Shown: positions 48,313 through 59,875 of the stretch, one piece after another
Position numbering within the stretch: the first letter of the stretch is position 1
How the letters are laid out: each line of letters begins with the position of its first letter
Origin: Steromphala cineraria
Taxonomy: Eukaryota > Mollusca > Gastropoda > Trochida > Trochidae
NCBI GenBank assembly: GCA_916613615.1
Contig: OU744723.1
Location: forward strand, 30,758,171-30,822,170
DNA length: 64,000 nucleotides
Direction: 5' to 3'
Notes under the pieces: model-generated
The model's database searches: none
What the model was told of the DNA's origin: nothing
The model's input: only the letters and a program-made list of their open reading frames with translations
Made by a program: the position numbers and the translations under genes

Positions 48313-49482
48313 GGCCTAAGAGAAATTGAAGGGTCCGAATGACGGGGTATCTAAAACATCAATAAAATGCAACCTTTTCCTTGAAAATGATTGAAATGAA
48401 GATATTCGGACAGCTAAAATGCATTACTATAAATCAGTTATTTCCTTGAAGCCTTGACTTTGGTTGCAGAATGTATAATCGCAATGAAATCGAGGAGTTT
48501 TCGAGTTTGGTTGCAGTCCCTTATAGGCAACTGCAACCAAATTGTTTTTTTAGCAAATATCCATCACTTTTCGTGTCTTGACAAACACTAATTTGGTTGC
48601 AGAGATTGTAGTTGCTTGTTGAATAGCAAAGAGACAAGTTTGGTTGCAGGAGTTTTATAATTTACCTTATTTGACGTGAAAACAAAACCAAATCAACAGT
48701 TCCATTTTGACAGGTTCCCTCTCGCTCTGTGTGTGACGTAATGCCATGCGGTATGTAACGTGTCTTACAATTGGTTGATTCAGTCTCAAACATTTCCAAC
48801 AATTTTTCAAATTTCCTAATTTTTGATTGATAATTCATCTTGTTCTGTTTTTGGATAGAAACTTTTTGTTAAACTTACTTATTGATGTTTATTTTCTATC
48901 AAAATCATTTGGCAATTAAAGGAATTTGTGACAGCCAATGAGAATCTTTTTGAGATATGACAACAATTCGAATCTGCTACGGGAGCACGTTGAAACACAT
49001 AAATGAAATTTAGGGATTAATTTGGTCAAAGATTGTCTAAAGTACCTACCATGACATGCTGTATGATAGAAATTGTTAAAATAATCAAGGTCAGTGAAAT
49101 ATTTCTATCCATAATGTCAGAAACGATTTCAAAACCTGATGTGACATGATCGAAAACCGGACTCGATAGCGATCGGTTAGTTGCTGATGTGTTCCATCTG
49201 CAACCAAATTTCTTCAAGCCCAGACTCTTTTGTTTGATAAAAACATGTATTTTCTTGGAAAAATAATTTGGTTGCCTATAGAGGACTGCAACCAAACTTT
49301 GCGATTTTATTGTGATTAATCTTTCTGCAACCAAATTCAATATTGTCATTCCATATATCATTGTATAGATAATTATCTCAGCTTTCAGAAAATTCGAAGT
49401 TGAGTCTTTTTGAAGAGCTAGGTTGCATTTAACAGTCCTTTTTGACACCCTGTCATCCGGACCCTTCAATTAGTCTTAGGCC
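48313..49482. mobile_element. 1.17-kb element, long TIRs, 8-bp target duplication
   Basis: Ends GGCCTAAGAGAAATTGAAGG and, inverted, GGCCTAAGACTAATTGAAGG. Inverted similarity extends about 300 bp inward. AAAACTAT flanks both ends exactly (48,305-48,312 and 49,483-49,490). Eight-base duplications are made by hAT, P and some Merlin elements; the GGCC terminus is not typical hAT, so I leave the superfamily open. The word TTTGGTTGCAG or its inverse occurs about nine times, near 48,461, 48,511, 48,530, 48,591, 48,649, 49,199, 49,268, 49,290 and 49,326, probably subterminal transposase sites. The minus-strand open frame at 49,026-49,469 lies in the right arm and looks incidental. Confidence 0.85.
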
Positions 49483-49950
49483 AAAACTATTTAAGAGAAG
49501 ATAACTTATTAGGACAACTGGGCAAAGAATTGCTCTTGTTAAGGTTTTCCGCCTTGTTCGAGGCTTTTCTTCAAACGGGACATTTGTTTCTAAGAAATTT
49601 CATTTAGATATCATAAGAAAATTAGCTGTGTGACTACAGAGTATCATACCTTGATTGGGTTAAAAATAAAAAGCATACAATTACTTTTCATGGTTATTGC
49701 TTTCGTTGAATGTTTTTGGACTCTGTACAAGGGGATATTTTCAAAAAGGAAAAGCAAATTCTTAGAAAGTGTTTAAGATAAGATGACAACATTTGCATCG
49801 TTACTTGAGGGTATTGATATAATTAAAGGAAGGAGTTCAATAGTCCGAATCGTTATTATTATGAATTAAAGAAGCATTGCCATTGATTCCGGACTATTGG
49901 ACTGTTATGAAATCCAATTTGATGTCTATGCCTTCTGGTTTGATCATTTA

Positions 49951-50534
49951 TTCAATATCATGTTACCAAAAACCGTTTCTGGGTTAATGAGATTATTGAT
50001 TTGGATGGACTTGATCATTGTTTTTTTTCTTCAGGGAAATATATTCATACATCTAGCTGTGTATCTAAATATGCTAGTCCTTCTAGAAACCATGTACTTA
50101 AGAGTTCTACGTTTGCAGACAGAGAGGTACTTCTTCAAATTACATTAACATATGTTTAATGCAATTGTTATCGATTTGTCAATACAAGCGATAATACCGA
50201 TGATGAGTCACACAATCAGAGAGAAGTTTGACCCACGAGTTAATGTGAATATTTGCATGCAAATTAGTCCAAGAACTTGTCATCAGTTATCAGTAACGTC
50301 TTGTAAGAGATAACAAAACACTGTCTCTGCTTCTGTTGGGAGATTTATAGCTGTGGTTTCTCTAAATAAGAATAATACGAATTGATTCTAGTAAAGCGTT
50401 CTTTGATGTTTCGTGCATACAGTGTTACCACCACTGAACGGGTTTCGTTTAAAGGCTTAAAATGAGTGATGTTTGGTCCTTATTTTATAAGTACTTGATA
50501 TTGACTATCAATTTATTTCTGATACTTTCATTTG
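49951..50534 (+). other. Hyperconserved block II, copy 1, with candidate exon
   Basis: Identical to 56,539-57,128 except for about two substitutions and three small indels, although flanks are clearly diverged. A pyrimidine tract and CTTCAG acceptor precede an exon-like stretch 50,035-50,126: two bases, then 30 open codons (KYIHTSSCVSKYASPSRNHV and then LKSSTFADRE), followed by GTACTT, a possible donor. If not spliced, the frame continues 10 codons to TAA at 50,157-50,159. The phase (two leading bases GG) fits the one-base overhang of the ATG exon in block I. The rest of the block could be 3' UTR or regulatory sequence. Confidence 0.5.
50251..50264. promoter_or_regulatory. Palindromic POU octamer site
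   Basis: ATTTGCATGCAAAT, two overlapping inverted octamer motifs (ATTTGCAT), a form bound by POU-domain dimers. It is kept at 56,832-56,845 in the paralogue. A near-identical site occurs in block I. Confidence 0.5.
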
Positions 50535-52094
50535 AGTCCCAAGTCTTGATCTTTCGTAAAAAATACGGGAAGTCAATGGAGGTAATTAAAGGAAGAAGAA
50601 AGCAGACTGTCAGACGCAGACAAGTGTCAATTCTATGTGTTCTCGGTTGTTACTTTAGATCCCGCTCCTTGGAATTCCACATGACTGTTTAAAATCCGAT
50701 ATTATGGGCTTGACTACGCAAAACATCTGGAAATTGTTGAACATTGTCGGGGAAAGATTACTGTTTGTGGAAATTTGCAAAACTGTGTCAAAACATTAAT
50801 TTTGTTAAATTCGTTTTTGCAATGTTATGTCGCTACTGCACCTGGATATCTTGCTGTGTTACAATGTGAAGTCATTCTCTAGTTGCCCTATTTCTGATAA
50901 CAAACGACTTTAAAACTGACAAGTAAATTTTCATATTTTCATATTAAATTCGTTTTTGCGATGTTATTTCAAAACCGACCTGGCTATCTCTCTTTGTTTA
51001 AATGTGAAGTCATCCTCTATTTGCTCTATTTCTGAAAAAAAATAAGTAAAGTGTCATAGTGTTTATAATAATAAGGACATATGTACTTTGTTACCTAGAT
51101 TATTATCACATTTAACTAAGATCCAACTTTTCCAATTTGAAGCTATTGCTTAACAATTTTGTAAAAAGATTGGGTGAAAGAGCATGCCAGAAAACCTGTT
51201 AACTGACTACTTGCTGAACCAAATAAACTTGTTCATACCACTAGGAAATCTGTTGCCTTATAACTTGTACGACATGGTTATAAACACATCCCTTTTTTAA
51301 AAAAAAAACACTTTTAGCATCCCCAATCAAAAATAAATAAATGTCATTTGTTATCCGTGTATCTGATTCGCTGAACACTGTAACAGAAATTCAGTTCATA
51401 CCTGCATAAACTTAATTTCGTGACGTCACATCACATTTAGCCACGCCCATTCACACTTAGCCACGCCCCAAATGACGGAACTATTCGTAAACAAGTAACG
51501 TTTTTTATGCTGTACCAGTTCGGTAAAAAGACACAAATTACAAATAGCTTATATCAAATACACATTTTATAGTTTCTTTGATAAATGGCATGGCCTCATA
51601 ACAATACACCCGGTCGTTTTCCCTCTCCCGCAGTCGCGGCTGTTGCAAGGGGATCGGCCATTGAAATGCCGCACTTTTTAGCTTTGTTTCTCAACAAGAT
51701 TAGAGAACTGTGCCGTTTAACATAAACTTAATTCGATTTGATCTGATTGCTTTTAAGCTTTTAAGCCACATATATGGCACCTACGATAGTCTAATCGGCT
51801 ATTTTCATCCCGAATCCAACAGTCGCGAGTCTGTGTTTACGTACAACGGTTGACACTAGGAATGTCAAGGCCACGTGACAAGACGTTGCGTGATTCCGTT
51901 GTGAATTTTCCTTGGCTGGTGAACTAGTCGTAGGCGGAGCTTAAATAATAATGACGTTTTGATTGACATTTTTTCTCTCTCGTTTTGTTGAGAGTTGAAT
52001 TCGTTCGCGTAAATAGTGCAGTAGTATTTGTTGCTTTGTGTTTATTTGGAGCAAATAAACGTATTAAAACATCGAATTTGTGTATATTTATTTA

Positions 52095-52253
52095 TAAGAA
52101 TTGACTTCAAAATTTATTAAGTTCATGGAGGTATAAACTTAAAAACCGCTGTGCAAACTTCGCGTAAATCCGCTACGCGGATTTACACAGTTTGCACAGC
52201 GGTTTTTAAGTTTATACCTCCATGAACTTAATAAATTTTGCAGTCAATTCTTA
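52095..52253. repeat. Near-perfect foldback palindrome
   Basis: Arms from TAAGAATTGAC through AATTTATTAAGTTCATGGAG to CCGCTGTGCAAACT, inverted to 52,253, around GTAAATCCGC-TAC-GCGGATTTAC. Absent from copy 2 of the duplication. Confidence 0.9.
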
Positions 52254-52259
52254 AGTAAA

Positions 52260-52472
52260 TTCTGAAATTCTTACAGTTCCAATGGCACCCGGTAGCAACA
52301 GTGCAATTCCAGTTAAAGTAAAGTTTATCCCTGTAATGCTGCACGCCAAGCAAGACAAGGACTCAACATCTCCCATCGTTTAACGTCGTTTGGTATGACG
52401 CAGCCGGGAATCGAAACCAAGCCTCTCAGATGAAGAGTGGACACTCTACCAACTGAGATCCTCCCCCGGGTT
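52260..52472 (-). mobile_element. tRNA-Lys-derived SINE, copy 1
   Basis: Minus-strand head 52,401-52,472 has an A box (CTCAGTTGGTAGAGTG) and a B box (GGTTTCGATTCCC). The segment ACTCTTCATCTGAG resembles the tRNA-Lys(CTT) anticodon arm. A body of about 140 bp follows, down to about 52,260. The duplicated copy is at 57,710-57,918, so insertion predates the duplication. Not a functional tRNA: the acceptor stem is not maintained. Confidence 0.75.
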
Positions 52473-53042
52473 ATGTCTTAACAAGAATATCTGAATGGCA
52501 TAAACGTTATGGTATGGAAGAAATCGAGTGTACAATCCTGCGTGGAGCAAGATGTATCAAGTACAGCTATCTTACCTGCTGATAGGTGATTGTTAATGTT
52601 CCATTGTCATACTCGCATAATTTTATTGTAATTTAACTATGAGGAAATGCAAATGATAAGAATTGAACTTACTGCGTTGCGAATGGCTTGATAGGATGTA
52701 AACATACATGTACACGTCACATTTGTTGTTAATTTGTTTTTCTAAACCTGACCACAATTGTATATACATTTTTTAATATTATACTGCTGTGAGAGATCTA
52801 GAATTTACGTAAAGATTTAGAAAATAATAACTCTTTGAAATTGTGTTACGTCTGTTTTAACGTCTGAGCTATTCTCGTGCTACAGCGTAAGAATTCGATC
52901 AATCATTTGCACTATTGACTTCACAATATAGTCGCATTCTAAACAACCTGTGTAAGAAAAGAAGATCAATCATAAAGCGGTTATCAGTCATTCAACAATA
53001 TTAACAACAAGGTTACACAGTCTATCATAACGCACTAACTTA

Positions 53043-53640
53043 TTACATCCGTCTCTGCAAGATATATATAGTGTCTGCAGGGGCTGCTATTGAGTCAGAT
53101 CGGAGTGCACTTGTGCTTTGAGATTTGACTGTAGAGTAAATGGTGCTCCAGGTTCACAGATGATAGAGAGCTTCTTTCCACTTCTCCACTCCCTGAAAGA
53201 CTGGAGGCTGAGATTAAACATAACCTGTATTGATTATTTCCTTACAGAATGGAATGGAGGACTCTCGAGACCCAAAGATAAGTGAGTTGTTATTCCTCTC
53301 TGTCAAAACACCTTCAGCTATTACACTTAATCTGCGAGGGCAATCACGCAGGATAAATCACTGAATTACCTTCATTTACTTTAAGAGAGGCATAGGCTGA
53401 GTCAGTGATTTCTGGCTTTATGAAGTATTAAGTAGAGAGGCAATTGAGGACCTTACAATTAATTGATGATGTATTTGCATGCAAACAGTATTCCATCATC
53501 TATGGTATATATATCTTCTTGTAATTATTATTAATTAAACATGACAATCATAACTGACCAATTTTGATACCCTAATCTTTATTCTTCAAGTTCATGTCCT
53601 TCAAGAATTGCTCTTCTATTAAACAGCTCTCTCCAAAGCT
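53043..53640 (+). promoter_or_regulatory. Hyperconserved block I, copy 1: TATA-like promoter and ATG exon
   Basis: Bases 53,071-53,420 differ from 58,308-58,657 at one position, and high identity continues to about 53,640 with a few changes and one 27-bp indel. TATATATAG (53,063-53,071) is followed 20 bases on by TGAGTCA, an AP-1-like site in a plausible start region. TTATTTCCTTACAG then leads an exon at 53,248-53,281 with ATG in good context at 53,254 (MEDSRDPKI) and donor GTGAGT. Unspliced, the same ATG gives 36 codons (to 53,364). A second, overlapping ATG at 53,249 gives a 10-codon frame. The block also has ATTTGCATGCAAA at 53,473. Function unknown; start of a small gene is inferred. Confidence 0.5.
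53254..53281 (+). CDS. Candidate first coding exon (unknown small gene), copy 1
   Basis: ATG plus eight codons (EDSRDPKI) and one extra base before donor GTGAGT. The acceptor upstream is strong. Joining to the phase-compatible exon at 56,616 would give R at the junction, then KYIHTSSCVSKYASPSRNHV onward, about 50 residues in total if the second exon is terminal. No family is recognised, and no signal peptide is seen. The evidence is splice sites, phase and conservation between paralogues only. Confidence 0.35.
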
Positions 53641-54978
53641 CACTTCTCTCTAAGTATTGCCATATGGACATTCTGATATATTTGTGTCACTAGACCATAT
53701 ACATTTAATTGAAATAATTGCTTACTGCTTTATGTTTAATATCTGTAATCTATCAACCTCTTAAGTAGATAGGTTCTAATCAATTGGTGTACGAAATACA
53801 GGCACGCATTGTTTTATCTCTTCAGCTGAAACAACTTTTCACTGTTTGAACTTTTATAATGTAGTTATCTCACTACACATTATGCTAATGCCTTATGAAC
53901 GTTTGAAATTATGTTGAACCATCATCATATACAATTTATATGAGGCTGGTGGGCATTTATACTTTCAAAATAAGTCAATAAGCACTATATTTCAGAATCA
54001 AATTGATTTTAAAATGTAATAATTAAAAGTCTTAATGTATATGCGATTACTCCCTATGCAGACTCACACACTTAGAGCCACCGGTCATCTTGAGAGTTGC
54101 TCACAGACTGATTTCATAGCAGCTTCAGGTTCTAGATATATTCCTTACCTTTTTATGAATACATGCAGAATTTATGTGTCTCTATGAGAACACTGTTTTT
54201 ACTTTTAAAAATATGAATTAAACAAAACCATTAAACATTTTCATGTGGTCAGATACAGTGGTCGAGTGCTATTTATTTACTATTAAATTGTCTATGGAAA
54301 GGAAATTGAACTGAGTGTTATATGGAGTTGGGCCTTTGTTCGGACTGTGGTTAGACTTATAGATGGAGTAGACTTTATTTCTTATGCTGCTTATTTCTTT
54401 TTTTTGTGTGCCAGTTTGGTTTCTAAAATATTTTCCTGGCAAATAAGGCTAAGGTGATGAGGTTTGAATAACATTTGAGACGGAGGACATCACAGTGCAA
54501 CACAAGCACATATTTCGAGTTCAAATCAAACTTAAACAAGCGTTTGATAGGAAGATATTAATCAGAAATCGTTATTAAATTGTACATTTCTCAGATCATG
54601 TATGTCTGAGCAAAAGTATCTTTAAATTGATAGTGTCCAAAACATGGTGCTCTGTGTGACTAATGGAAAGTGTCTCTGAATACATGATTTATATATGTCA
54701 TCATTCGGACCTGGAGAGATCTCTAGTGGATGATATTAAACGGAAAAGCAAAGATTGAGATAATAACTTTATAAATCATACAGTAGGAAGCGATGTATCG
54801 TTCTGAAATAGAGAGTTTCTGTATCCACATCAGATTGCATCGTATTTATTATACAAAACATGAACCATTACATTTGAACTATTTTGAATTCTTATGTCCT
54901 TTGGATAAATCCATATTAGAATGTAAACATCAAGTGAAATTGAGGGAAATTAAATGAATGACATATTTGTTGGAATTC

Positions 54979-54982
54979 TTAA
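54979..54982. other. Empty MITE target site (TTAA)
   Basis: Single TTAA at the position where copy 1 carries the 357-bp MITE between two TTAA. Flanks are AATTC before and ATGCTAACTAGA after. Confidence 0.9.
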
Positions 54983-56538
54983 ATGCTAACTAGACTTCAT
55001 ACATTATAAAAATGTTCATTTTAGAAAGAACCACTTTTGAACTAAGTCTACACAGTTGTGTTTGCTACAGGTGTGAGAGACCTATGATTTACACTCAGGA
55101 AACAATATGAAAGATTAATAGTATTCATATTTTAATTAACTATATTTTGATTTAATTTCCTTTATTCCATTGTGACTTTGATTATCAATACATTAACGAT
55201 TTGCTTAGAATGATCAGGATATTGTGTCATTCTTGAAGAAGAAACACTTCAAAACGCACTCAGGCAATTGACTTTCGGAACAAGACCACTGTCATTAAAA
55301 CTGAACTTATAGGACAATGTTCACTGTATTCATGAGCAGAGGATTCATCACTTGTAAGCTGGAACATAAATCAAGAAGTACATCACTGAACACAAACGTG
55401 TAGGGCAACTGTTAGTTCCCAGAAATGTCTCATTGATTCATTAACAATGATTGCAGTATACTAAGGTACTGATTGAATACAATTTTGCAAAGTATACGTG
55501 GCAAAGAATACACATTTATTTTATATGTTGTCATTATACCATGATATCATTAACGTTATGATATAATTGATAATGTGGTGACAGAAATATATATACCTAT
55601 TCATTACAAACATACACGTCCGAGTTTATCAAATATGGTTGATATCTATATGATAACATCTGTGGAAGCATCCCTTCTGCGAAGCTTCTGTCCCCTTATT
55701 TAGGCAGTCAGGCCATACAGATTGCTGTAATCAATGTTTAACGATCAAGCGTCGATGCTAACAAGTTAAGATACTTGAAGCTGCCAGATCTGCGTTACCA
55801 ACTTATTGATTACCTGAGGAATGAAGGTAAGATTTAGTGAACTGACAAGGCTTTTACATTAAAGAAAGTCTTCAGAATGCGAACATTTACTTACAACTCA
55901 ACAGAAACACAAACTAGACATATGTCCATCGATTGTATTTTAACCATGACCGTGCCACGAGTACATTACAGCAGCAAATAAAGTTTGATTGTGTCAATAG
56001 TTGTTCTTTTATATTAAATGGTCAAGTATTCTATGAGTACACGTAAGTCTCTAGTAAATATCAAGTAGGTTTGCTATTAAAAAGTTGTTGTAAGTTTGAG
56101 CTTCATACGCATGCAGAAATAAATCACTCAAGTGTTGACTTGAAGACGACCACGTATGATAATGCTTAATACCAAGCATTGATGCTAATTATACACTAAT
56201 AAATGATACATACAAAAAGTGACAATGTCTACACCTGGACATATTCTTTATCTCAAATAGTTCCAAAGAAGCCATATAATATATCTTGGTATATGTAAAT
56301 CGACCAAAACCAAAACCATGCCAGTGAACAAACGAAGGTTTCATTGGGGGTACAGCAAGATCCAATAACAATGTTTTAGTGGCTGTTATTTTATGTTATG
56401 TGCTGATAGGTCAACAATATGTAATTGAATATGTTTGTTTTTATATCTATCTCTCACAAAAGCTTATGTTTGATTTTAGCATTAAAGTAACACGTTTGAT
56501 CTGTTCACTGCAAACTAGATGGATCTATTGTGGATATA

Positions 56539-57128
56539 TTCAATATCATGTTACCAAAAACCGTTTCTGGGTTAATGAGATTATTGATTTGGATGGACTT
56601 GATTTTTTTCTTCAGGGAAATATATTCATACATCTAGCTGTGTATCTAAATATGCTAGTCCTTCTAGAAACCATGTACTTAAGAGTTCTACGTTTGCAGA
56701 CAGAGAGGTACTTCTTCAAATTACATTAACATATGTTTAATGCAATTGTTATCGATTTGTCAATACAAGCGATAATACCGATGATAAGTCACACAATCAG
56801 AGAGAAGTTTGACCCACGAGTTAATGTGAATATTTGCATGCAAATTAGTCCAAGAACTTGTCATCAGTTATCAGTAACGTCTTGTAAGAGATAACAAAAC
56901 ACTGTCTCTGCTTCTGTTGGGAGATTTATAGCTGTGGTTTCTCTAAATAAGAATAATACGAATTGATTCTAGTAAAGCGTTCTTTGATGTTTCGTGCATA
57001 AGTCAACTAAGTACAGTGTTACCACCACTGAACGGGTTTCGTTTAAAGTCTTAAAATGAGTGATGTTTGGTCCTTATTTTATAAGTACTTGATATTGACT
57101 ATCAATTTATTTCTGATACTTTCATTTT
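56539..57128 (+). other. Hyperconserved block II, copy 2, with candidate exon
   Basis: Paralogue of 49,951-50,534. Candidate exon 56,616-56,707, preceded by TTTTTTTCTTCAG and followed by GTACTT, or continuing to TAA at 56,738-56,740. It lies 3.3 kb downstream of the ATG exon of copy 1 on the same strand, the order expected if that exon splices here. The octamer is at 56,832-56,845. Confidence 0.5.
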
Positions 57129-57709
57129 GAGTTCTCAATCCTTATCTTTCTTTGAAAGTACGGGATGTCAATGGAGGTAATTGAAGGAGCAAGAACACAG
57201 GCTGTCAGACAAGTGTCAATTTCATCGGTCCTCGGTTGCCCCTTGAAATTCCAACTGACTGATTAAAATCTTATATTCAGGGCTTGAATATACATGTACA
57301 TACAGATCTGAAATCTGTTGCAATTGGCGGATTAAAGATAACCGTTAGTGGAACATTGCAAAACTTTGTCAAAAACATTCATTCCGTTAAATTCGTGAAG
57401 TGAAGTGTCATAGTGTTTATAATGATAAGGACGTACATGTATGTTCTTTGTTACCTAGATTATTATCACTTTTTAAGTACGATTCGTCTTACCCCACTTA
57501 AAGCTAATGTTTAAACATTTTGCAAAGGTAATGTGCAAAGCAAACCAGAAACCTGTTAACTAACTAACTTGCCATTAACTGACCACTTACTGAAGAAAGG
57601 TGATCGAAATAAACTTGATCATACCATTAGGAGATCTATTGTCTTTCAACTTACATTACATGGCTACACGCACACACACATAGTTTACCCAACATAACTT
57701 TTAGTGTTT

Positions 57710-57918
57710 AGTATATTCTGAAAGTCTTTTAGTGCCAATTGCACACGGCAGTAAAACAGAAACGCCAGTTCAAGCAAGTTTTATCCGTGTAATGCTGTAT
57801 GCCAAGCAAGGCAAGGACATCTTTTAACGTCTTTTGGTATGACGCGGCCGGGAATCGAAACAAAGCCTCTCATCTGAAGAGTAGACACTCTACCAACTGA
57901 GCTCCATCCCCGGGTTAC
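57710..57918 (-). mobile_element. tRNA-Lys-derived SINE, copy 2
   Basis: Paralogue of the SINE at 52,260-52,472, with A box CTCAGTTGGTAGAGTG and B box GTTTCGATTCCC on the minus strand (57,844-57,918). Confidence 0.7.
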
Positions 57919-58279
57919 GTCTTAACAAGAATATCTGAATAGTAACATGCAATCATCATTTGCTGTTGAAAAACGAATTTTCTAAATTTGACCACAATTT
58001 TATATACATTTTATAATTATATACTGTTGCGAGAGATCTAAAATTTACGTAAACATATTGAAAACTCTTTCATATTGTGTTGTTTAAACGTCTGAGAATG
58101 TCTTACTATTCTCGTGTTACAGCTTAAGAATTCGATCAATCATTTGTACTATTGACTTCACAATATAGGCGCATTCTACACAACCTGTGTAAGAAAAGAA
58201 GATCAATCATAAAGCGGTTATCAGTCATTCAACAATATTAACAACAAGGTTACACAATCTTCCATTAAACACTGACCGA

Positions 58280-58910
58280 ATACATCCGTCTCTTCAAGAT
58301 ATATATAGTGTCTGCAGGGGCTGCTATTGAGTCAGATCGGAGTGCACTTGTGCTTTGAGATTTGACTGTAGAGTAAATGGTGCTCCAGGTTCACAGATGA
58401 TAGAGAGCTTCTTTCCACTTCTCCACTCCCTGAAAGACTGGAGGCTGAGATTAAACATAACCTGTATTGATTATTTCCTTACAGAATGGAATGGAGGACT
58501 CTCGAGACCCAAAGATAAGTGAGTTGTTATTCCTCTCTGTCAAAACACCTTCAGCTATTACACTTAATCTGCGAGGGCAATCACGCAGGATAAATCACTG
58601 AATTACCTTCATTTACTTTAAGAGAGGCATAAGCTGAGTCAGTGATTTCTGGCTTTAGTCATCAATAACTTCTTTACAATTTCATGATGAAGTATTAAGT
58701 AGAGAGGCAATTGAGGACCTTACAAATTATTGATGATGTATTTGCATGCAAACAGTATTCCATCATCTATGGTATATATATCTTCTCGTAATTATTATTA
58801 ATTAAACATGACAATCATAACTGACCAATTTTGATACCCTAATCTTTATTCTTCAAGTTCATGTCCTTCAAGAATTGCTCTTCTATTAAACAGCTCTCTC
58901 CAAAGCTCAC
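58280..58910 (+). promoter_or_regulatory. Hyperconserved block I, copy 2: TATA-like promoter and ATG exon
   Basis: Paralogue of 53,043-53,640. The ATG exon is 58,485-58,518 (ATG 58,491), with acceptor CCTTACAG and donor GTGAGT. Any partner exon of block II type would lie beyond 59.5 kb; I found none before the window end. Confidence 0.5.
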
Positions 58911-59579
58911 TCTAAGTATTGCCATATGGACATTTGGATATATTTGTGTCATAAGACCATATACATTTAATTGAAATAATTGCTTACTGGTTTATGTATA
59001 ATATCTGTTATCTGTCAACCTCTTAAGTAAATAGGTTCTAATCAATTGGTGTACGACATACAGGCATGTATTGTTTTATCTCTTCAGCTGAAACAACTTT
59101 TCACTGTTTGAACTTTTATCATGTAGGTAATTCACTAAACATTATGCTAATGCCTTATGAACGTTTGAAATTATGTTGAACCATCATCATATACAATTTA
59201 CTTGTGGCTTGTGGGCATTTATGCTTTCAAAATAAGTCAATAAGCACTACATTTCAGAATCAAATTGATTTCAGAATGCTGGCTCTCACTAAGCCAATTT
59301 ATAAACTGGCATAGATTGGAGGAAATGGAGGGAAAGTCTAAATGTATATGCGATTACTCCTTACTCACACACGTAAAGCCACTGGTCATCTTGAGAGTTG
59401 CTCACAGACTGATTTGATGGCAGTTTCAGGTTCTAGATATATCCCCTACCTAGTTATGCTGAGCTGGCAGAATGTAAGGAAATGCATTGTACATGTATCG
59501 TACATGTACATCAGAACACTTTTATATTTAAAAACATATATGAATCAATAAACAAAAAATTTGATTTTGTATCTGAGAT

Positions 59580-59875
59580 ACTAAACCCATTTACACAGCT
59601 GGGTGAACTGAGTGCAATGTGGATGAAGTGCCTTGCCCAAGGACACAACACAGTGTTAAGCCCAGGTTACAAATTTTTAGTGTCTCCACCGGGATTCGAA
59701 TCCCGGGCCTTTGGCGTGACAGGCCAGCACGCTAACCACTACACAACCGTGCTCCAGCTGAGCATGGGGAAAGTACGGACCTATAGACCTCTCCACAGAG
59801 CAGTGCGTCATGCCGCTCTCAGTTACCTCCCTTTGGGTGGCGCTAGCATCGTCCGCCATTAAGCGGCTGCAATCT
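59580..59875 (-). mobile_element. tRNA-Asp-derived SINE
   Basis: Minus-strand tRNA-like part 59,681-59,755: A box GTGTAGTGGTTAGCGTG, anticodon loop CTGTCAC (GTC, Asp), T-arm GGGATTCGAATCCCGG. It is followed by a body with AAGTGCCTTGCCCAAGGACA, a string common to several invertebrate SINEs. The upstream 110 bases (59,761-59,875) share GTGGAGAGGTCTATA and neighbouring words with 62,278-62,360. The mismatched stems and embedded context argue against a working tRNA gene. Confidence 0.75.

Larger units (their letters stand above)
43625..54235 (+). repeat. Large tandem duplication, copy 1 (10.6 kb)
   Basis: Colinear with 54,236-59,530. Matching anchors include TTTTCATGTGGT at the start, the segment near 45,600 with 54,710, CAAGCGTCGATGCTAACAAG at 46,703 with 55,746, CCAAAACCAAAACCATGCCA at 47,612 with 56,306, and TATATGCGATTACTCC at the end. 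Copy 1 is twice as long because it holds segments absent from copy 2: about 44,100-45,535, the MITE at 45,883, a palindrome region near 46,850-47,440, an expanded ATGTT microsatellite, about 47,960-49,950 and about 51,300-52,250. Background identity looks like 85-92 percent, but two blocks are almost identical. Confidence 0.85.
54236..59530 (+). repeat. Large tandem duplication, copy 2 (5.3 kb)
   Basis: Direct paralogue of 43,625-54,235, shorter because it lacks most mobile insertions. It holds the empty TTAA site (54,979), hyperconserved block II (56,539-57,128), the SINE copy and block I (58,280-58,910). A segment near 55,210-55,560 is only in this copy. Confidence 0.85.

Noticed and set aside
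49026..49469. 147-codon minus-strand open frame as a gene
   Set aside because: It lies in the inverted arm of the 1.17-kb element, contains translated TTTGGTTGCAG words and has no recognisable domain.
59681..59755. A functional tRNA-Asp gene
   Set aside because: The arms carry mismatches and the sequence continues into a SINE body. It is a tRNA-derived retroposon head.
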